A stretch of DNA of 64,000 bases. It comes from Bacteroidales bacterium. Its GTDB lineage: Bacteria > Bacteroidota > Bacteroidia > Bacteroidales > UBA6680. The position numbers and the translations under genes were made by a program. Location of the stretch: assembly GCA_025210735.1 (NCBI GenBank), contig JAOARD010000027.1, positions 59,785 to 123,784 of the forward strand, given 5' to 3'. This document shows positions 35,853 through 45,667 of this stretch, in pieces; position 1 is the first letter of the stretch, and every line of letters starts with the position of its first letter. The notes under the pieces were generated by a model that worked only from the letters and a program-made list of their open reading frames with translations, made no database searches and was not told the origin of the DNA.

Positions 35853-35887
35853 TGCACAATTGCACAAAATATGTTTAGTTGTGCAAT
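35853..35887. promoter_or_regulatory. Candidate TetR operator
   Basis: Inverted repeat ATTGCACAA (35859-35867) / TTGTGCAAT (35879-35887) with an 11-base spacer, plus a third TGCACAA half-site at 35853-35859. It lies 20-54 bases upstream of the TetR start. Confidence 0.6.
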
Positions 35888-36122
35888 ATAATAAGATGAA
35901 AAATTATTTTCAAGTAAATAGTTGCATAAAGTATGCCATTTTGAAACAAAAAATCGTACTCAGATATTACAAATATCTGCAATTAAAGCAGTTTGCAATC
36001 TTAAATAATTGTGATGTTAAATTAATTACAAATTAGAGTATATGTTTTTTATGTGTGGGCATAATTTTTGATGACTCTTGGCTACAAGTTATGTAGAATT
36101 ACACTGACAAAAATATACACAG

Positions 36123-37292
36123 ATGAAGAGATTATACATATTAGTAATACTGTTACAAGTTTTGGGATTGAGTACTTACTCACAAATAACATTAAAAGGT
36201 GTTTTAACAGATAAAGAGAGTAACAAGCCAATTGAATACGCTACAATATATATTAACGGAACAACAAATGGTGTTATAAGCAACGAAAAAGGAGAATATA
36301 CCTTAACTAATATAGTATTACCTGCTGAGATTATATTCAGCCATGTAAGCTATGAACCACACTCAATAAAGTTAATAGATAAAAACAAGAATATAATTAA
36401 CGTATCATTAGTTGCCAAGAATGTAAAGATAGAGGAAGTTGTTGTAAAGGATCGTAATAAACGTGCAAAAAACATGAAACTATTTCTTGAAAACTTTTTG
36501 GGGAATGATGAATGGGGTAAAGCTGCAAAACTATTAAATACTAATGCTTTAAGATTTGAGTGGGAGTATAAAGAGAAAAAAATATACGCACAAAACATTA
36601 ACATTGGAGGCAATAGTAAAATAAGAATGTCAAAAGATGGGTCGTTTTATGTTATAGACAAACCTTACAAACTGAATGTATATGCTACAGAACCACTAAA
36701 AGTTGAATTGCCTTTGTTAGGTTATGATATTCAATATGATCTTGTTAAGTTTTGTATAGAGTATACTGGTAAATGGAATTCATATTCATGCAGTATCCTT
36801 GGTTATAGCTATTTTAAACCAATGGAACCAAAAACTACGGGACAACAGAAACGTTTTGAGAAACGCAGATATTTGGCATTCTTTAACTCATCGCAACACT
36901 TCTTCAGATCATTATACAGTAAGAAACTATTGGAGAATGGCTATAGAGTATATGAGGTTGTAAAAGACAGTAGCAGTATGCCCGAATATCCGCGTGAAAT
37001 AAGTATAGAGAGAATGATTAAATACAATGCTAACTCAGCATATATAAGTGGACTTAAAGATCGTGATATAAGAATATTCTATTATGGCGACAGAAAAGGC
37101 AGACCAATTAATCAGAAAGAAAGGAAGGGAAGGCATCCTGTTCAGACACAGGTATACTTTTTATCTGACAGATGCGTAATAAGATCAAACGGCACTACGC
37201 CGGAGAATACCATTGTTTTTGCACCATATATTGGCTCAAAGAAGATTGGAGCTCTTTTGCCTGATAATTATACACCTATGGTTTATAAATAA
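36123..37292 (+). CDS. Carboxypeptidase-regulatory-like domain secreted protein
   Basis: 389 residues. Signal peptide 1-21 (ending STYSQ). Residues about 22-110 are a CarboxypepD_reg-like beta-sandwich (GVLTDKESNKPIEYATIYI, SNEKGEYTLTNI, FSHVSYEP). The remaining 280 residues are the unrecognised region often found behind this domain in Bacteroidota (FNSSQHFFRSLYS, FYYGDRKGRPINQKE). It is not a TonB receptor: no plug or barrel is present. It is likely periplasmic or attached to the outer membrane. Confidence 0.75.
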   Translation: MKRLYILVILLQVLGLSTYSQITLKGVLTDKESNKPIEYATIYINGTTNGVISNEKGEYTLTNIVLPAEIIFSHVSYEPHSIKLIDKNKNIINVSLVAKNVKIEEVVVKDRNKRAKNMKLFLENFLGNDEWGKAAKLLNTNALRFEWEYKEKKIYAQNINIGGNSKIRMSKDGSFYVIDKPYKLNVYATEPLKVELPLLGYDIQYDLVKFCIEYTGKWNSYSCSILGYSYFKPMEPKTTGQQKRFEKRRYLAFFNSSQHFFRSLYSKKLLENGYRVYEVVKDSSSMPEYPREISIERMIKYNANSAYISGLKDRDIRIFYYGDRKGRPINQKERKGRHPVQTQVYFLSDRCVIRSNGTTPENTIVFAPYIGSKKIGALLPDNYTPMVYK

Positions 37293-37326
37293 TGCAGAAA
37301 TGTAGTAAGCTATTGTTTATTAGAAT

Positions 37327-37360
37327 ATACAGTTTATGAATTAATCTTCATAAACTGTAT
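37327..37360. terminator. Strong hairpin after the carboxypeptidase-like gene
   Basis: Perfect 14-bp stem (37327-37340 with 37347-37360), loop TTAATC, 35 bases after the stop. The T run is absent, so termination may be weak. Confidence 0.6.
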
Positions 37361-37478
37361 AGCTCTCTATGATGTATATAAATAAACTGCTATAGAGCAT
37401 ATAAAAACAATATGTGTATACCTGTAAACAAAAAAAGATGTTTAGTCAATAATTAAATCTACCGATTAATATAAAAGC

Positions 37479-37486
37479 TACTTTTG
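37479..37486 (+). promoter_or_regulatory. -7 element of the MATE gene
   Basis: TACTTTTG, exact TAnnTTTG match, 40 bases before the ATG at 37526. Confidence 0.4.
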
Positions 37487-37525
37487 TATTCGCTCACAAG
37501 CACACACAACTTATAGACGACTTAC

Positions 37526-38890
37526 ATGAATAGCTTTTGGAAACGATACTTTACAGAGTATAAGAAAACTTTATTGCTCAGTACTCCTGTTATTATTGCA
37601 CAATTGGGTCAGATTTTGGTAGGCCTTATTGATAATATCATGATTGGACACCTTGGTAGAACAGAACTTGCTGCAGCATCATTTACAAATACACTATTTC
37701 ATCTTGTAATATTCTTCGGAATGGGCTTTTCATATGCGTTGACACCTGTAGTTGGTGAGTTGTGGGGAAAACGTGAAACGAAAGAGTTAGGATCGTGGCT
37801 GAAAAACGGAATAATGAGCAACATTATTATGGGATTTTTCTTATCAATAATCCTATGCCTAGTTGCTGAACTAATGCCATATATGGGACAACCAAAGAGT
37901 GTTGTGTTTCCATCACAAAGTTATCTGTATATACTTACAATATCAGTGCTTCCAATGATGATCTTCTACGGATATAAACAATTTGCAGAGGGTATTGGCG
38001 ATACTAAGACAGCAATGGTAATTGTTCTTATTGCTAACGGAATAAATGTTTTGGGTAACTACATGTTCATGTTTGGTAAGCTCGGAATGCCAGAACTTGG
38101 TCTTATTGGTGCCGGAGTAGGTACCGTAATTTCACGAATATTTATGGGAATAGCATTCTTTGTTGTGTTCCGCTACAAATCAGTATTTAAGTCATACGTA
38201 GGGATATTATCAAATAATATTTTTTCTACCGATAAAATAAAGAAACTCTCAATATTAGGAATGCCTATTGGCGGACAGATGGTTATGGAATCTGCTGCTT
38301 TTGGATTCTGTGCAATAATGATGGGCTGGATCAGCGAGTTAGGAATGGCATCACACCAGATTGCTATAAACCTATCTACACTTGGGTTTATGATTTTCCA
38401 GGGATTAGGTGCAGGAACAACTATAAGGGTGAGCCATGCTAAAGGTAATAACGATATTAAAGGAGTTGCTAAGGCCACTACCTCTGGTATACACCTTATG
38501 CTGTTCTACTCTGTAATATCTATGACTCTGTTTATAGGAGCAAGAAACCTGTTACCTCAGATATTTACAAACGATAATGAGGTCGTAATGCTTGCTGCAC
38601 AGATGCTTATAATATGTGCTTTCTTTCAGTTATTCGATGGCTTTCAGGTTGTACTGGCTGGATCATTAAGAGGTCTGTCTGATGTTCAGGTACCGGCAAT
38701 AATAACATTTATATCATACTTTATGATATCGTTGCCATTTAGTTATTTTGCAGCATTTAAATGGGGATTCGGAGCTGTTGGAATATGGTATGGATTTCCG
38801 GTTGGATTGGCTACATCTGCATCATTATACTATATAAGATATCTGTATATCACCAGACGCAAGCCTAATACAAGAGTTGCTTTAGCATAA
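37526..38890 (+). CDS. MATE-family multidrug efflux transporter
   Basis: 454 residues with twelve predicted transmembrane helices in two six-helix halves. Family marks include LVGLIDNIMIGHLGRTELAAAS near the N-terminus and GLGAGTTIRVSHAKGNND in the second half. It exports cationic drugs in exchange for Na+ or H+. Length is normal for the NorM-like group. Confidence 0.92.
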   Translation: MNSFWKRYFTEYKKTLLLSTPVIIAQLGQILVGLIDNIMIGHLGRTELAAASFTNTLFHLVIFFGMGFSYALTPVVGELWGKRETKELGSWLKNGIMSNIIMGFFLSIILCLVAELMPYMGQPKSVVFPSQSYLYILTISVLPMMIFYGYKQFAEGIGDTKTAMVIVLIANGINVLGNYMFMFGKLGMPELGLIGAGVGTVISRIFMGIAFFVVFRYKSVFKSYVGILSNNIFSTDKIKKLSILGMPIGGQMVMESAAFGFCAIMMGWISELGMASHQIAINLSTLGFMIFQGLGAGTTIRVSHAKGNNDIKGVAKATTSGIHLMLFYSVISMTLFIGARNLLPQIFTNDNEVVMLAAQMLIICAFFQLFDGFQVVLAGSLRGLSDVQVPAIITFISYFMISLPFSYFAAFKWGFGAVGIWYGFPVGLATSASLYYIRYLYITRRKPNTRVALA

Positions 38891-38906
38891 TTATTTCAGG
38901 TTGCTG

Positions 38907-38934
38907 TTTGGGTAAAAAAAACTTACTATTTTTG
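38907..38934 (+). promoter_or_regulatory. Promoter of the radical SAM gene
   Basis: TTTG (38907-38910), a 16-base spacer and TATTTTTG (38927-38934, exact -7), 17 bases before the ATG at 38951. An alternative TTG at 38901 gives a 23-base spacer. Confidence 0.55.
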
Positions 38935-38950
38935 CACCAAATTTTATGCA

Positions 38951-39895
38951 ATGGAATATCAGTGGGGACATATAAGACGATTTAATGCCTATTCAAACTA
39001 CTTTAAAAAGGTGTTTGGAGAGCGTATACAGAAGGTAACTATTAATGCAGGATTTACATGTCCTAACAGAGATGGAAGTAAAGGAACAGGAGGATGTACC
39101 TTTTGTAATAACGAATCTTTTAACCCATCGTACTGTGTACCGGAAAAAACTGTTGAGCAACAGATAAATGAGGGTATAGATTTTCATAAAGTCCGATACA
39201 GAAGATCATCAAAATATCTTGCATATTTTCAAGCATTCTCTAATACATATGCCGATATTGATATCCTAAAGAGTGTATATAAACCTGCAATTGATCATCC
39301 GGATGTTCTGGGTATAGTAATTGGTACAAGACCCGATTGTATTGACGATGAGAAACTGGATTACTTTAAGCAACTGGCCGAGGATAAATACCTTATTATA
39401 GAGTACGGAATAGAATCGGTATATGATAAAACACTAAAGAGAATTAATAGAGGACACGACTACAAAACCTCAATAGATGCTGTTGAACGTACAGCAGCAA
39501 AAGGTATAAAGGTTGGTGCACATATGATATTTGGCCTTCCAGGCGAGAGTCGTGATGATATGATGAACTCGGCTCAGATACTTTCTGAACTACCTCTGAA
39601 TAATATAAAGTTTCATCAACTACAGATTGTTAAAGATACACAGATGAGTCTGGATTATACAAACAACCCTGATGAGTACAAATTCTTTGATATGGAGGAG
39701 TATATAGAGTTCTTTGTAGACTATGCCGAGAGATTAAACCCAAACTTTGTTATCGAAAGATTTGCCGGAGAGGTTCCACCAAAATATAATCTTAGACCAA
39801 GCTGGGGAATGAGAAATGATCAGCTTGTTAATCTGTTTGAGAAAAGATTAAAAGAGAGAGATACATGGCAGGGACGCCTTTATAACTCTATATAA
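38951..39895 (+). CDS. TIGR01212-family radical SAM protein (YhcC-like)
   Basis: 314 residues. The 4Fe-4S cysteines are Cys37, Cys49 and Cys52 (FTCPNRDGSKGTGGCTFCNN). Other conserved parts are GTRPDCIDDEKLDY, EYGIESVYDKTLKRINRGHDY and GAHMIFGLPGESRDD. The family is widespread and its reaction is not well defined. The next gene begins 15 bases downstream, so both are probably co-transcribed. Confidence 0.9.
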   Translation: MEYQWGHIRRFNAYSNYFKKVFGERIQKVTINAGFTCPNRDGSKGTGGCTFCNNESFNPSYCVPEKTVEQQINEGIDFHKVRYRRSSKYLAYFQAFSNTYADIDILKSVYKPAIDHPDVLGIVIGTRPDCIDDEKLDYFKQLAEDKYLIIEYGIESVYDKTLKRINRGHDYKTSIDAVERTAAKGIKVGAHMIFGLPGESRDDMMNSAQILSELPLNNIKFHQLQIVKDTQMSLDYTNNPDEYKFFDMEEYIEFFVDYAERLNPNFVIERFAGEVPPKYNLRPSWGMRNDQLVNLFEKRLKERDTWQGRLYNSI

Positions 39896-39909
39896 TACTA
39901 CTGAATAAT

Positions 39910-40605
39910 ATGAGACACATTACACTATATATATTTGTCATTACAATACTGTTATCTTCTTGTGCTGAGGATAAATCAACGTTTATAGAGAATGGAGATC
40001 TTCTGTTTCAGGATCTGGACTGTGGCGAACTTTGTGATGCAATAGAGAGTGTTACACAGGGTGTAGATGGTGCGCAACTATCGCATGTTGGTATTGCTGT
40101 AAAAGATTCACTCGGTAATGTGTCTGTAATAGAGGCATACGGCACACATGTAGTAAAGACTTCTCTGAATGATTTCCTGAATCGTAGTTTTGATAAGGAA
40201 GGAAATCCTAAAGTGATTGTAGGGAGGGTAAAGAAGGAGTACAATGAATTAATGCAAAACGCTACAAAAGAGGCAGAACAACTTATTGGAACACGTTACG
40301 ATGATGCTTTTCTTATAAACAACAATAGCATGTACTGCTCAGAGCTTGTGTTCTACTCATATCTGATGGCAAACAGTGGTGCTCCGGTATTCAAGCTGCA
40401 ACCAATGACATTTAAACCACTTAACGATTCAATATTCTTTCCTGCGTGGGAGGAGTATTATAAGAAGCTTAAGTGTGAAATTCCGGAAGGCAAACCAGGA
40501 CTGAATCCCGGATCAATATCAAGATCAGATTATATAGATATTATTTATACCTTTGGGTATCCAACCGGATATAAGCCTGAAAAGCCAACAAAAGGTAAAC
40601 AATAG
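39910..40605 (+). CDS. YiiX/YebB-like NlpC/P60 lipoprotein
   Basis: 231 residues. Lipoprotein signal peptide with lipobox LLSSC (Cys18). The permuted papain-like amidase fold has His59 in LSHVGIAVKD, Glu75 in VIEAYG and the nucleophile Cys143 in MYCSELVFYS. These enzymes hydrolyse amide or thioester bonds of cell-wall peptides or lipids; the substrate is unknown. It is likely anchored in the periplasm. Confidence 0.85.
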   Translation: MRHITLYIFVITILLSSCAEDKSTFIENGDLLFQDLDCGELCDAIESVTQGVDGAQLSHVGIAVKDSLGNVSVIEAYGTHVVKTSLNDFLNRSFDKEGNPKVIVGRVKKEYNELMQNATKEAEQLIGTRYDDAFLINNNSMYCSELVFYSYLMANSGAPVFKLQPMTFKPLNDSIFFPAWEEYYKKLKCEIPEGKPGLNPGSISRSDYIDIIYTFGYPTGYKPEKPTKGKQ

Positions 40606-40685
40606 ATAATTAACTATCAGACATACCTGAAAATTGTTGTTTGCTGTTTAGGTATTACTTATCCGGTAATTAAAATTATATACGG

Positions 40686-43541
40686 ATGAGAAAATTTCTG
40701 ACCGAGGTTGTAAACGACACCTGCAAAAAGTTTGATAATAAGTTATATAATCACTGCTTTATATTCCCAAACAATCGTACTGCACGATTTTTTAACAGAG
40801 AGCTTATAAAATTCAGAGATGGCGAACCTATAATCCTTCCCAAACAGACCACTATCAATACCCTGTTTGAGGATAGGAGCAATCTCACTGTTGCAGACGA
40901 CAATCAGCTTCTGTTTATACTATATAATGTCTACAGAAACATTGATCCTGAAATTGGTACATTTGAGACCTTTTACCCATGGGGACAGGTGCTGCTTAAC
41001 GATTTTGATGATATTGATAAATATCTGGTTGATGTAGATAAACTATTCTCAAATATATCGGCATTAAAAGAGATAGATGTTCAGTTTGACGAATACACAC
41101 CAGAACAGGTAGAGATAATACGTGCATTCTGGATTAATTTCTCAAATGAGAAAGGATCAGCATACCGCACAAACTTTATGAAGTTTTGGAATAATCTTGC
41201 AGTTGTATACACTGAATATACCAAAACATTAAGAGAGGCCGGACTGGCATACGAGGGAATGATATATCGTGAGGTGTATAATCAATCGGTTAAAACTAAC
41301 CTTAGTATCTGGAACGACTCTGATATATATGTATTTATTGGGTTAAATGCCCTTAACCTTGCAGAGCGTAAAACATTAGATCTGCTGCATAAGGCTAAAA
41401 AGGCAATATTCTATTGGGATTATGATATATACTACTCAGAAGATGATTACCATCAGGCAGGTTATTTTATACGCAGAAATATCCAGCAGTTTGGACAGGA
41501 ACTATCTGGAACAATCTTTAATAACTTCAGCAATAAAAATATTGTTACAGTTAATACCACATCAGATCAGGCACAGATAGAGTACGTTGTGGCAAAAATT
41601 GAGAAGTGCTATAATACAGATAAGGATATAGCAATAGTATTGGGTAATGAGGATATTACAATGCAGCTTCTGGCAATGCTCGATAGCCGAAGAATCAACA
41701 TATCAATGGGGTACCCTCTTGCACTGTCAAAAACATCAATGCTTATTGATAATATAAATACACTTCAGCAGAATGCCCTGTTCAGAGATAACGATGTAAT
41801 ATTCTCTACAACAGATGTTATAAATACACTGTCATCTGTTCTTGTTACATCTGAGTTTCCTGATCTTGAGAAATTGAAAGAGAAGTGGATAAAGGAGAAC
41901 AGATCATATCTTAAAAAATCAGATATAGGAAAAACTGAGATAGTAAACCTTCTGTTCGATTTCCCTAAAAGTACAGAGTCACGAATAATTCAGATAAATG
42001 CAATTGCCGATAAGATAAGAGAGTTACGTAATAATGAAAAATCTGGAATAGATACTGATTTTGACAAAATATTAGAAGACTTTGCAGAAAAGACTATACG
42101 CGATTGCTTGCAAAAACTTATTGAACAGTATAAACTATACTCAATAGATCTTGACAGAAGAGTATTCTTTAAGATGCTTATGTCTGAAATAAGCTCGGTT
42201 GAGGTGCCGTTTAATCCAAACAAAACAGCAAAGATACATGTAATGGGACTTATGGAGACCCGCGGATTAGATTTTGACGATATATACATGTTATCAGTTG
42301 CGGAGGGAATACTACCCGTTAAGAATAGTGCACAATCGCTTATACCATTTAATTTGAGAACAGGATATGGGTTACCAACATCTGAGCATCAGGATGCAAT
42401 GTTTGCATACTACTTCTACAGATCGTTACAGCGATCTAAAAACATAAGCCTATTATACAACTCGCAGACCGATGATAACGGTACCGGAGAGCCCAGCAGA
42501 TATATACAACAGCTTAAAAGCGAGAGCGGAATGGAGATAACAGATATTGTTGTTACACCGGAGGTCTCAATACCATTCTTTAAAGAGAGAGTGGTTAATA
42601 AAGACGATGCCGTAATGGACAAACTCAGAAAGATGTTGGTATCAGAAGGAAAGAGCAGTCCGTTTTCGCCAAGTGTATTAAATGACTATAACACCTGTAA
42701 ACTTAAATTCTTCTATAAAAAAGTTGCAGGTATACTTGAGCCCGATCTTATTGCCGACAGTATAGATGCCCGCATATTCGGAAATATAATGCATAAGGCA
42801 CTTGAAAATATATATAAAGACCATATAGGTAAGGAGATTACTGCAACACAAATAGAAGGCTTTATAAAAAATCAGGATCTGATAAACGGAGTTATTGATG
42901 GCGCATTTGCCGAGGAGTGGTTTGGAGTAAAAGAGAACAGAAAGAGCGAATATCTTGGACAGAGTATTATTGTGAGAGGTGTAATTGAGAAATATCTGGT
43001 ACAGATGCTGACCATTGATATAAAAAGAGCACCATTTACACTCGTTAATCTTGAGCAGTGGATAGATAAAGATATAGATATTACAGTTGATGGCGAACCA
43101 CAAAAAGTAAGGATTGGAGGGTATATTGACAGGCTAGAGATGAAGGATAACAAATATTATGCGTATGATTACAAAACAGGACGCGAAGAGCGTGATTTTA
43201 AATCCGTAGAGTCGCTATTCTCAGATCTGAGTAATAAGAAGACAAAAGCTGTATTTCAAACCCTTGCATACTGTATGCTAACAAAATCGGAATATGGCAA
43301 CAATATAGAAGTATCTCCGGGCTTAATATACCTGAAAACAATATTCTCGTCCGATTTCTCAACAGAATTGAAGTTTGGAAGAGAGAAAGTGTACTCATAT
43401 GCGCCATTTGAGGAGGAGTTTGAGGAGCGACTACATAACCTGTTTGAGGAGATATTCGACAGAAATGTACCGTTTACACCAACCGAGAAAACAGACGCAT
43501 GCACCAACTGTATATACAACTCATTCTGCAAACGAGGATAG
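40686..43541 (+). CDS. AddB-like PD-(D/E)XK nuclease
   Basis: 951 residues. The N-terminal two-thirds resembles inactivated helicase domains of AddB/RexB (NRTARFFNRELIKF at about 30, LMETRGLDFDDIYMLSVAEG near 520). The C-terminal RecB-type nuclease has GYIDRLEMKDNKYYAYDYKTG. A probable 4Fe-4S site is formed by the Cys in NDYNTCKLKF and three in CTNCIYNSFC at the very end. It would work with an AddA helicase-nuclease in end resection; addA is not within the window after this gene. Confidence 0.85.
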   Translation: MRKFLTEVVNDTCKKFDNKLYNHCFIFPNNRTARFFNRELIKFRDGEPIILPKQTTINTLFEDRSNLTVADDNQLLFILYNVYRNIDPEIGTFETFYPWGQVLLNDFDDIDKYLVDVDKLFSNISALKEIDVQFDEYTPEQVEIIRAFWINFSNEKGSAYRTNFMKFWNNLAVVYTEYTKTLREAGLAYEGMIYREVYNQSVKTNLSIWNDSDIYVFIGLNALNLAERKTLDLLHKAKKAIFYWDYDIYYSEDDYHQAGYFIRRNIQQFGQELSGTIFNNFSNKNIVTVNTTSDQAQIEYVVAKIEKCYNTDKDIAIVLGNEDITMQLLAMLDSRRINISMGYPLALSKTSMLIDNINTLQQNALFRDNDVIFSTTDVINTLSSVLVTSEFPDLEKLKEKWIKENRSYLKKSDIGKTEIVNLLFDFPKSTESRIIQINAIADKIRELRNNEKSGIDTDFDKILEDFAEKTIRDCLQKLIEQYKLYSIDLDRRVFFKMLMSEISSVEVPFNPNKTAKIHVMGLMETRGLDFDDIYMLSVAEGILPVKNSAQSLIPFNLRTGYGLPTSEHQDAMFAYYFYRSLQRSKNISLLYNSQTDDNGTGEPSRYIQQLKSESGMEITDIVVTPEVSIPFFKERVVNKDDAVMDKLRKMLVSEGKSSPFSPSVLNDYNTCKLKFFYKKVAGILEPDLIADSIDARIFGNIMHKALENIYKDHIGKEITATQIEGFIKNQDLINGVIDGAFAEEWFGVKENRKSEYLGQSIIVRGVIEKYLVQMLTIDIKRAPFTLVNLEQWIDKDIDITVDGEPQKVRIGGYIDRLEMKDNKYYAYDYKTGREERDFKSVESLFSDLSNKKTKAVFQTLAYCMLTKSEYGNNIEVSPGLIYLKTIFSSDFSTELKFGREKVYSYAPFEEEFEERLHNLFEEIFDRNVPFTPTEKTDACTNCIYNSFCKRG

Positions 43542-43667
43542 TTTTATAAGAGTATAATATTACAGACATATCTACCAATGACTACACCCAAGGTAGACAT
43601 GTCAATAACTATTCTGCATTCAATTATCAGGCTTTGTCTGTATATACTGCATATGTTAATATATTGC

Positions 43668-43787
43668 GGGCTGAAGACCCAGCTAAACCTAGCCCGATGC
43701 ATGGCATCGGGTAACTAAACAGAACGAACACCGTGCTGAAAGTACAGGTTAAATATAGCGAGTATCAGAAAATAGTACCGAAGGTAC
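43668..43787. repeat. Palindrome-rich interspersed repeat (REP-like)
   Basis: CCCGATGC-ATG-GCATCGGG (43693-43711) is a perfect 8-bp hairpin. Three short hairpins with a GAA loop accompany it: GGGCT-GAA-GACCC (43668-43680, imperfect), GTGCT-GAA-AGTAC (43733-43745, one G-T pair) and GTACC-GAA-GGTAC (43775-43787, perfect). The stretch is richer in G+C than its flanks and fills the 395-base gap between the nuclease and GNAT genes. No gene is seen in the gap. Confidence 0.6.
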
Positions 43788-43936
43788 ATTGGGAATACAA
43801 TCCATCGTTTATCATATTATGATGTATAAGTCATAAATATGATGTTTTGTGATGATCACAATATCAGTTTTGTAACCTGCTATATCATAGCAACACTCTT
43901 CCTTGGAGGAGACACAGAGGTGGGTGAAATAGAACC

Positions 43937-44452
43937 CTAAATTGTTTTGGCATATCTGATCTCATCATATATCTTTCCCTCTTTAATAACTGATTTTTTG
44001 AATATACCCTCCTTATTAAAACCACACTTCTCAAGTACCCTTTGCGATGATTTGTTAAACTCAAACACACCAGCATGTATACGTACTATATCAAATGTTC
44101 TGAAAGCATAATCTGTTATTAAATCAATAGCCATAGTGGTAATGCCTCTGTTCCAGAATGGTTCGCCTATAAAATAACCAATCTCCGCACTCATTCTGTA
44201 AACATCACTGCCAAGCGACAGACTAATATTACCAACATACTCACCATTATACTCAATAGCAAAGAATGTCTTTGGGGTTTGTCCTTTTACCATATCAATA
44301 AACTGTTTAGCATCATCGGTTGTATAAGGGTGCGGAAACAGATCGCGCAGGTTTATACTAACTTTTTTATTATCTGCATACTCTGCTAGTTTTGCAATAT
44401 CTGAGTATTCAAGCTCTCTTATAGCAACATTACTGTTTTTGGCTATATACAT
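43937..44452 (-). CDS. GNAT acetyltransferase, RimJ/RimL type
   Basis: 171 residues. The acetyl-CoA site is visible (EIGYFIGEPFWNRGITTMAI) with the C-terminal motif VFEFNKSSQRVLEKCGFNKEG. RimJ/RimL relatives acetylate protein N-termini or small amines; the substrate is not evident. Single-gene unit 48 bases from the next start upstream. Confidence 0.9.
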   Translation of the reverse strand: MYIAKNSNVAIRELEYSDIAKLAEYADNKKVSINLRDLFPHPYTTDDAKQFIDMVKGQTPKTFFAIEYNGEYVGNISLSLGSDVYRMSAEIGYFIGEPFWNRGITTMAIDLITDYAFRTFDIVRIHAGVFEFNKSSQRVLEKCGFNKEGIFKKSVIKEGKIYDEIRYAKTI

Positions 44453-44500
44453 AGTAACTTTAGGTTTCTGGTTTTATAAAATAGTGTGCAAATAGTTGTG

Positions 44501-45496
44501 CTAATAACTCTCTCTGGCTTTCAAAATTGCTGCACGCTTCCTCTTACGCTCAAATTTTTCAATTGACAGAGGGGTTGATATCAGCCCAAATGTCACATAG
44601 TGAATGTTATTGCGGTAATTTATATTGTAATAATCCTTACCCCAATAAAACTTTACAAAAACAGCTAACTGGTCATAAAATCGTGGTTGATAGGAGTATG
44701 TAGCAGTAAATGTAAATCGCTCTTTAAAATCAAAAGCAGCTTTATTGTCAAGCCCTGCAAGAGCATAACTTGTCTTTATCTTGAGTCTCGATCGCATATC
44801 AGCTTCATCACTATCGCTGTTTTTATATCCTTTTCTGAAAGCCTTAATAATATCAAGAGGTCTGAACATTGATATCTGGAACTCATTATTCCAGTATACT
44901 GTACCGTAATTATCCTCTAAAAGAGGCTCGTAAAAAAAGTGAAAAGCTAACGACGATCTATATCCTTTAACAATGTTCTTTAAACCCGGCTTAATCTCAG
45001 ACGACATAAATCCAATCTCAATAAAATTGGTAGAGAAATTACCCGATTTGATATTTACAGTTCCATCAACATTGTATGTAGAGTCGCTCTGTCCGTTTGA
45101 GTGATGGCCAAATTTGCTAAACAGAGTAAGCTGATCTTTTAACAGAAAATTTGTTTTACCAAGATTGTAATATACAGATCCTTCGGGCATATAACTTGGT
45201 GTGCGTACCGGAACCGAATACTCATTATACATACGCAGAACAACCATTGGTGTGCCAGAAAAGGCAAGTTTTGCGTTCTCTTTAAGCTGAAAGAAAAACG
45301 TTCTGCACAATTTTGATTCAAATATCAACGGATCGAGATTACCAAAACCACTGCTAAATGTAAAATAGCTCTGATGCTCATGTGCCAATACCGAATTACG
45401 ATAACGCTCCTGTGCGGTATTATTATATTGGGCACCACATAATATTGGGGTAAAGTATGATATGCATACACAAATAAGTTTAAAATATCTAATCAT
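44501..45496 (-). CDS. Outer-membrane phospholipase A-like beta-barrel protein
   Basis: 331 residues. Signal peptide about 1-22 (ending CGAQ). The rest alternates in the manner of a 12-strand barrel (FYEPLLEDNYGTVYWNNEFQISM, FTATYSYQPRFYDQLAVFVKFYWG). The segment GHHSNGQSDST places His131, Ser133 and Asn134-Gly135 like the H-x-S-N-G active site of OMPLA (PldA, His142 and Ser144). A third Asn could be Asn153 or Asn157. If real, it hydrolyses phospholipids misplaced in the outer leaflet. Overall similarity to PldA is low, so the call rests on the motif. Confidence 0.5.
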   Translation of the reverse strand: MIRYFKLICVCISYFTPILCGAQYNNTAQERYRNSVLAHEHQSYFTFSSGFGNLDPLIFESKLCRTFFFQLKENAKLAFSGTPMVVLRMYNEYSVPVRTPSYMPEGSVYYNLGKTNFLLKDQLTLFSKFGHHSNGQSDSTYNVDGTVNIKSGNFSTNFIEIGFMSSEIKPGLKNIVKGYRSSLAFHFFYEPLLEDNYGTVYWNNEFQISMFRPLDIIKAFRKGYKNSDSDEADMRSRLKIKTSYALAGLDNKAAFDFKERFTFTATYSYQPRFYDQLAVFVKFYWGKDYYNINYRNNIHYVTFGLISTPLSIEKFERKRKRAAILKARESY

Positions 45497-45667
45497 TTAA
45501 TGCACACGTTTTAGATGTTAGTTCTCAAATATAAATAAAACAACAACTACACAATAATATTGTGCTACATAATAACAATAATAACCGTTGTTGGTTTAAT
45601 ATTGCTATCTGTTGTTAATCATTATACTATAAAATTAACGTATGCACTAAACTATAAAAGATATACT

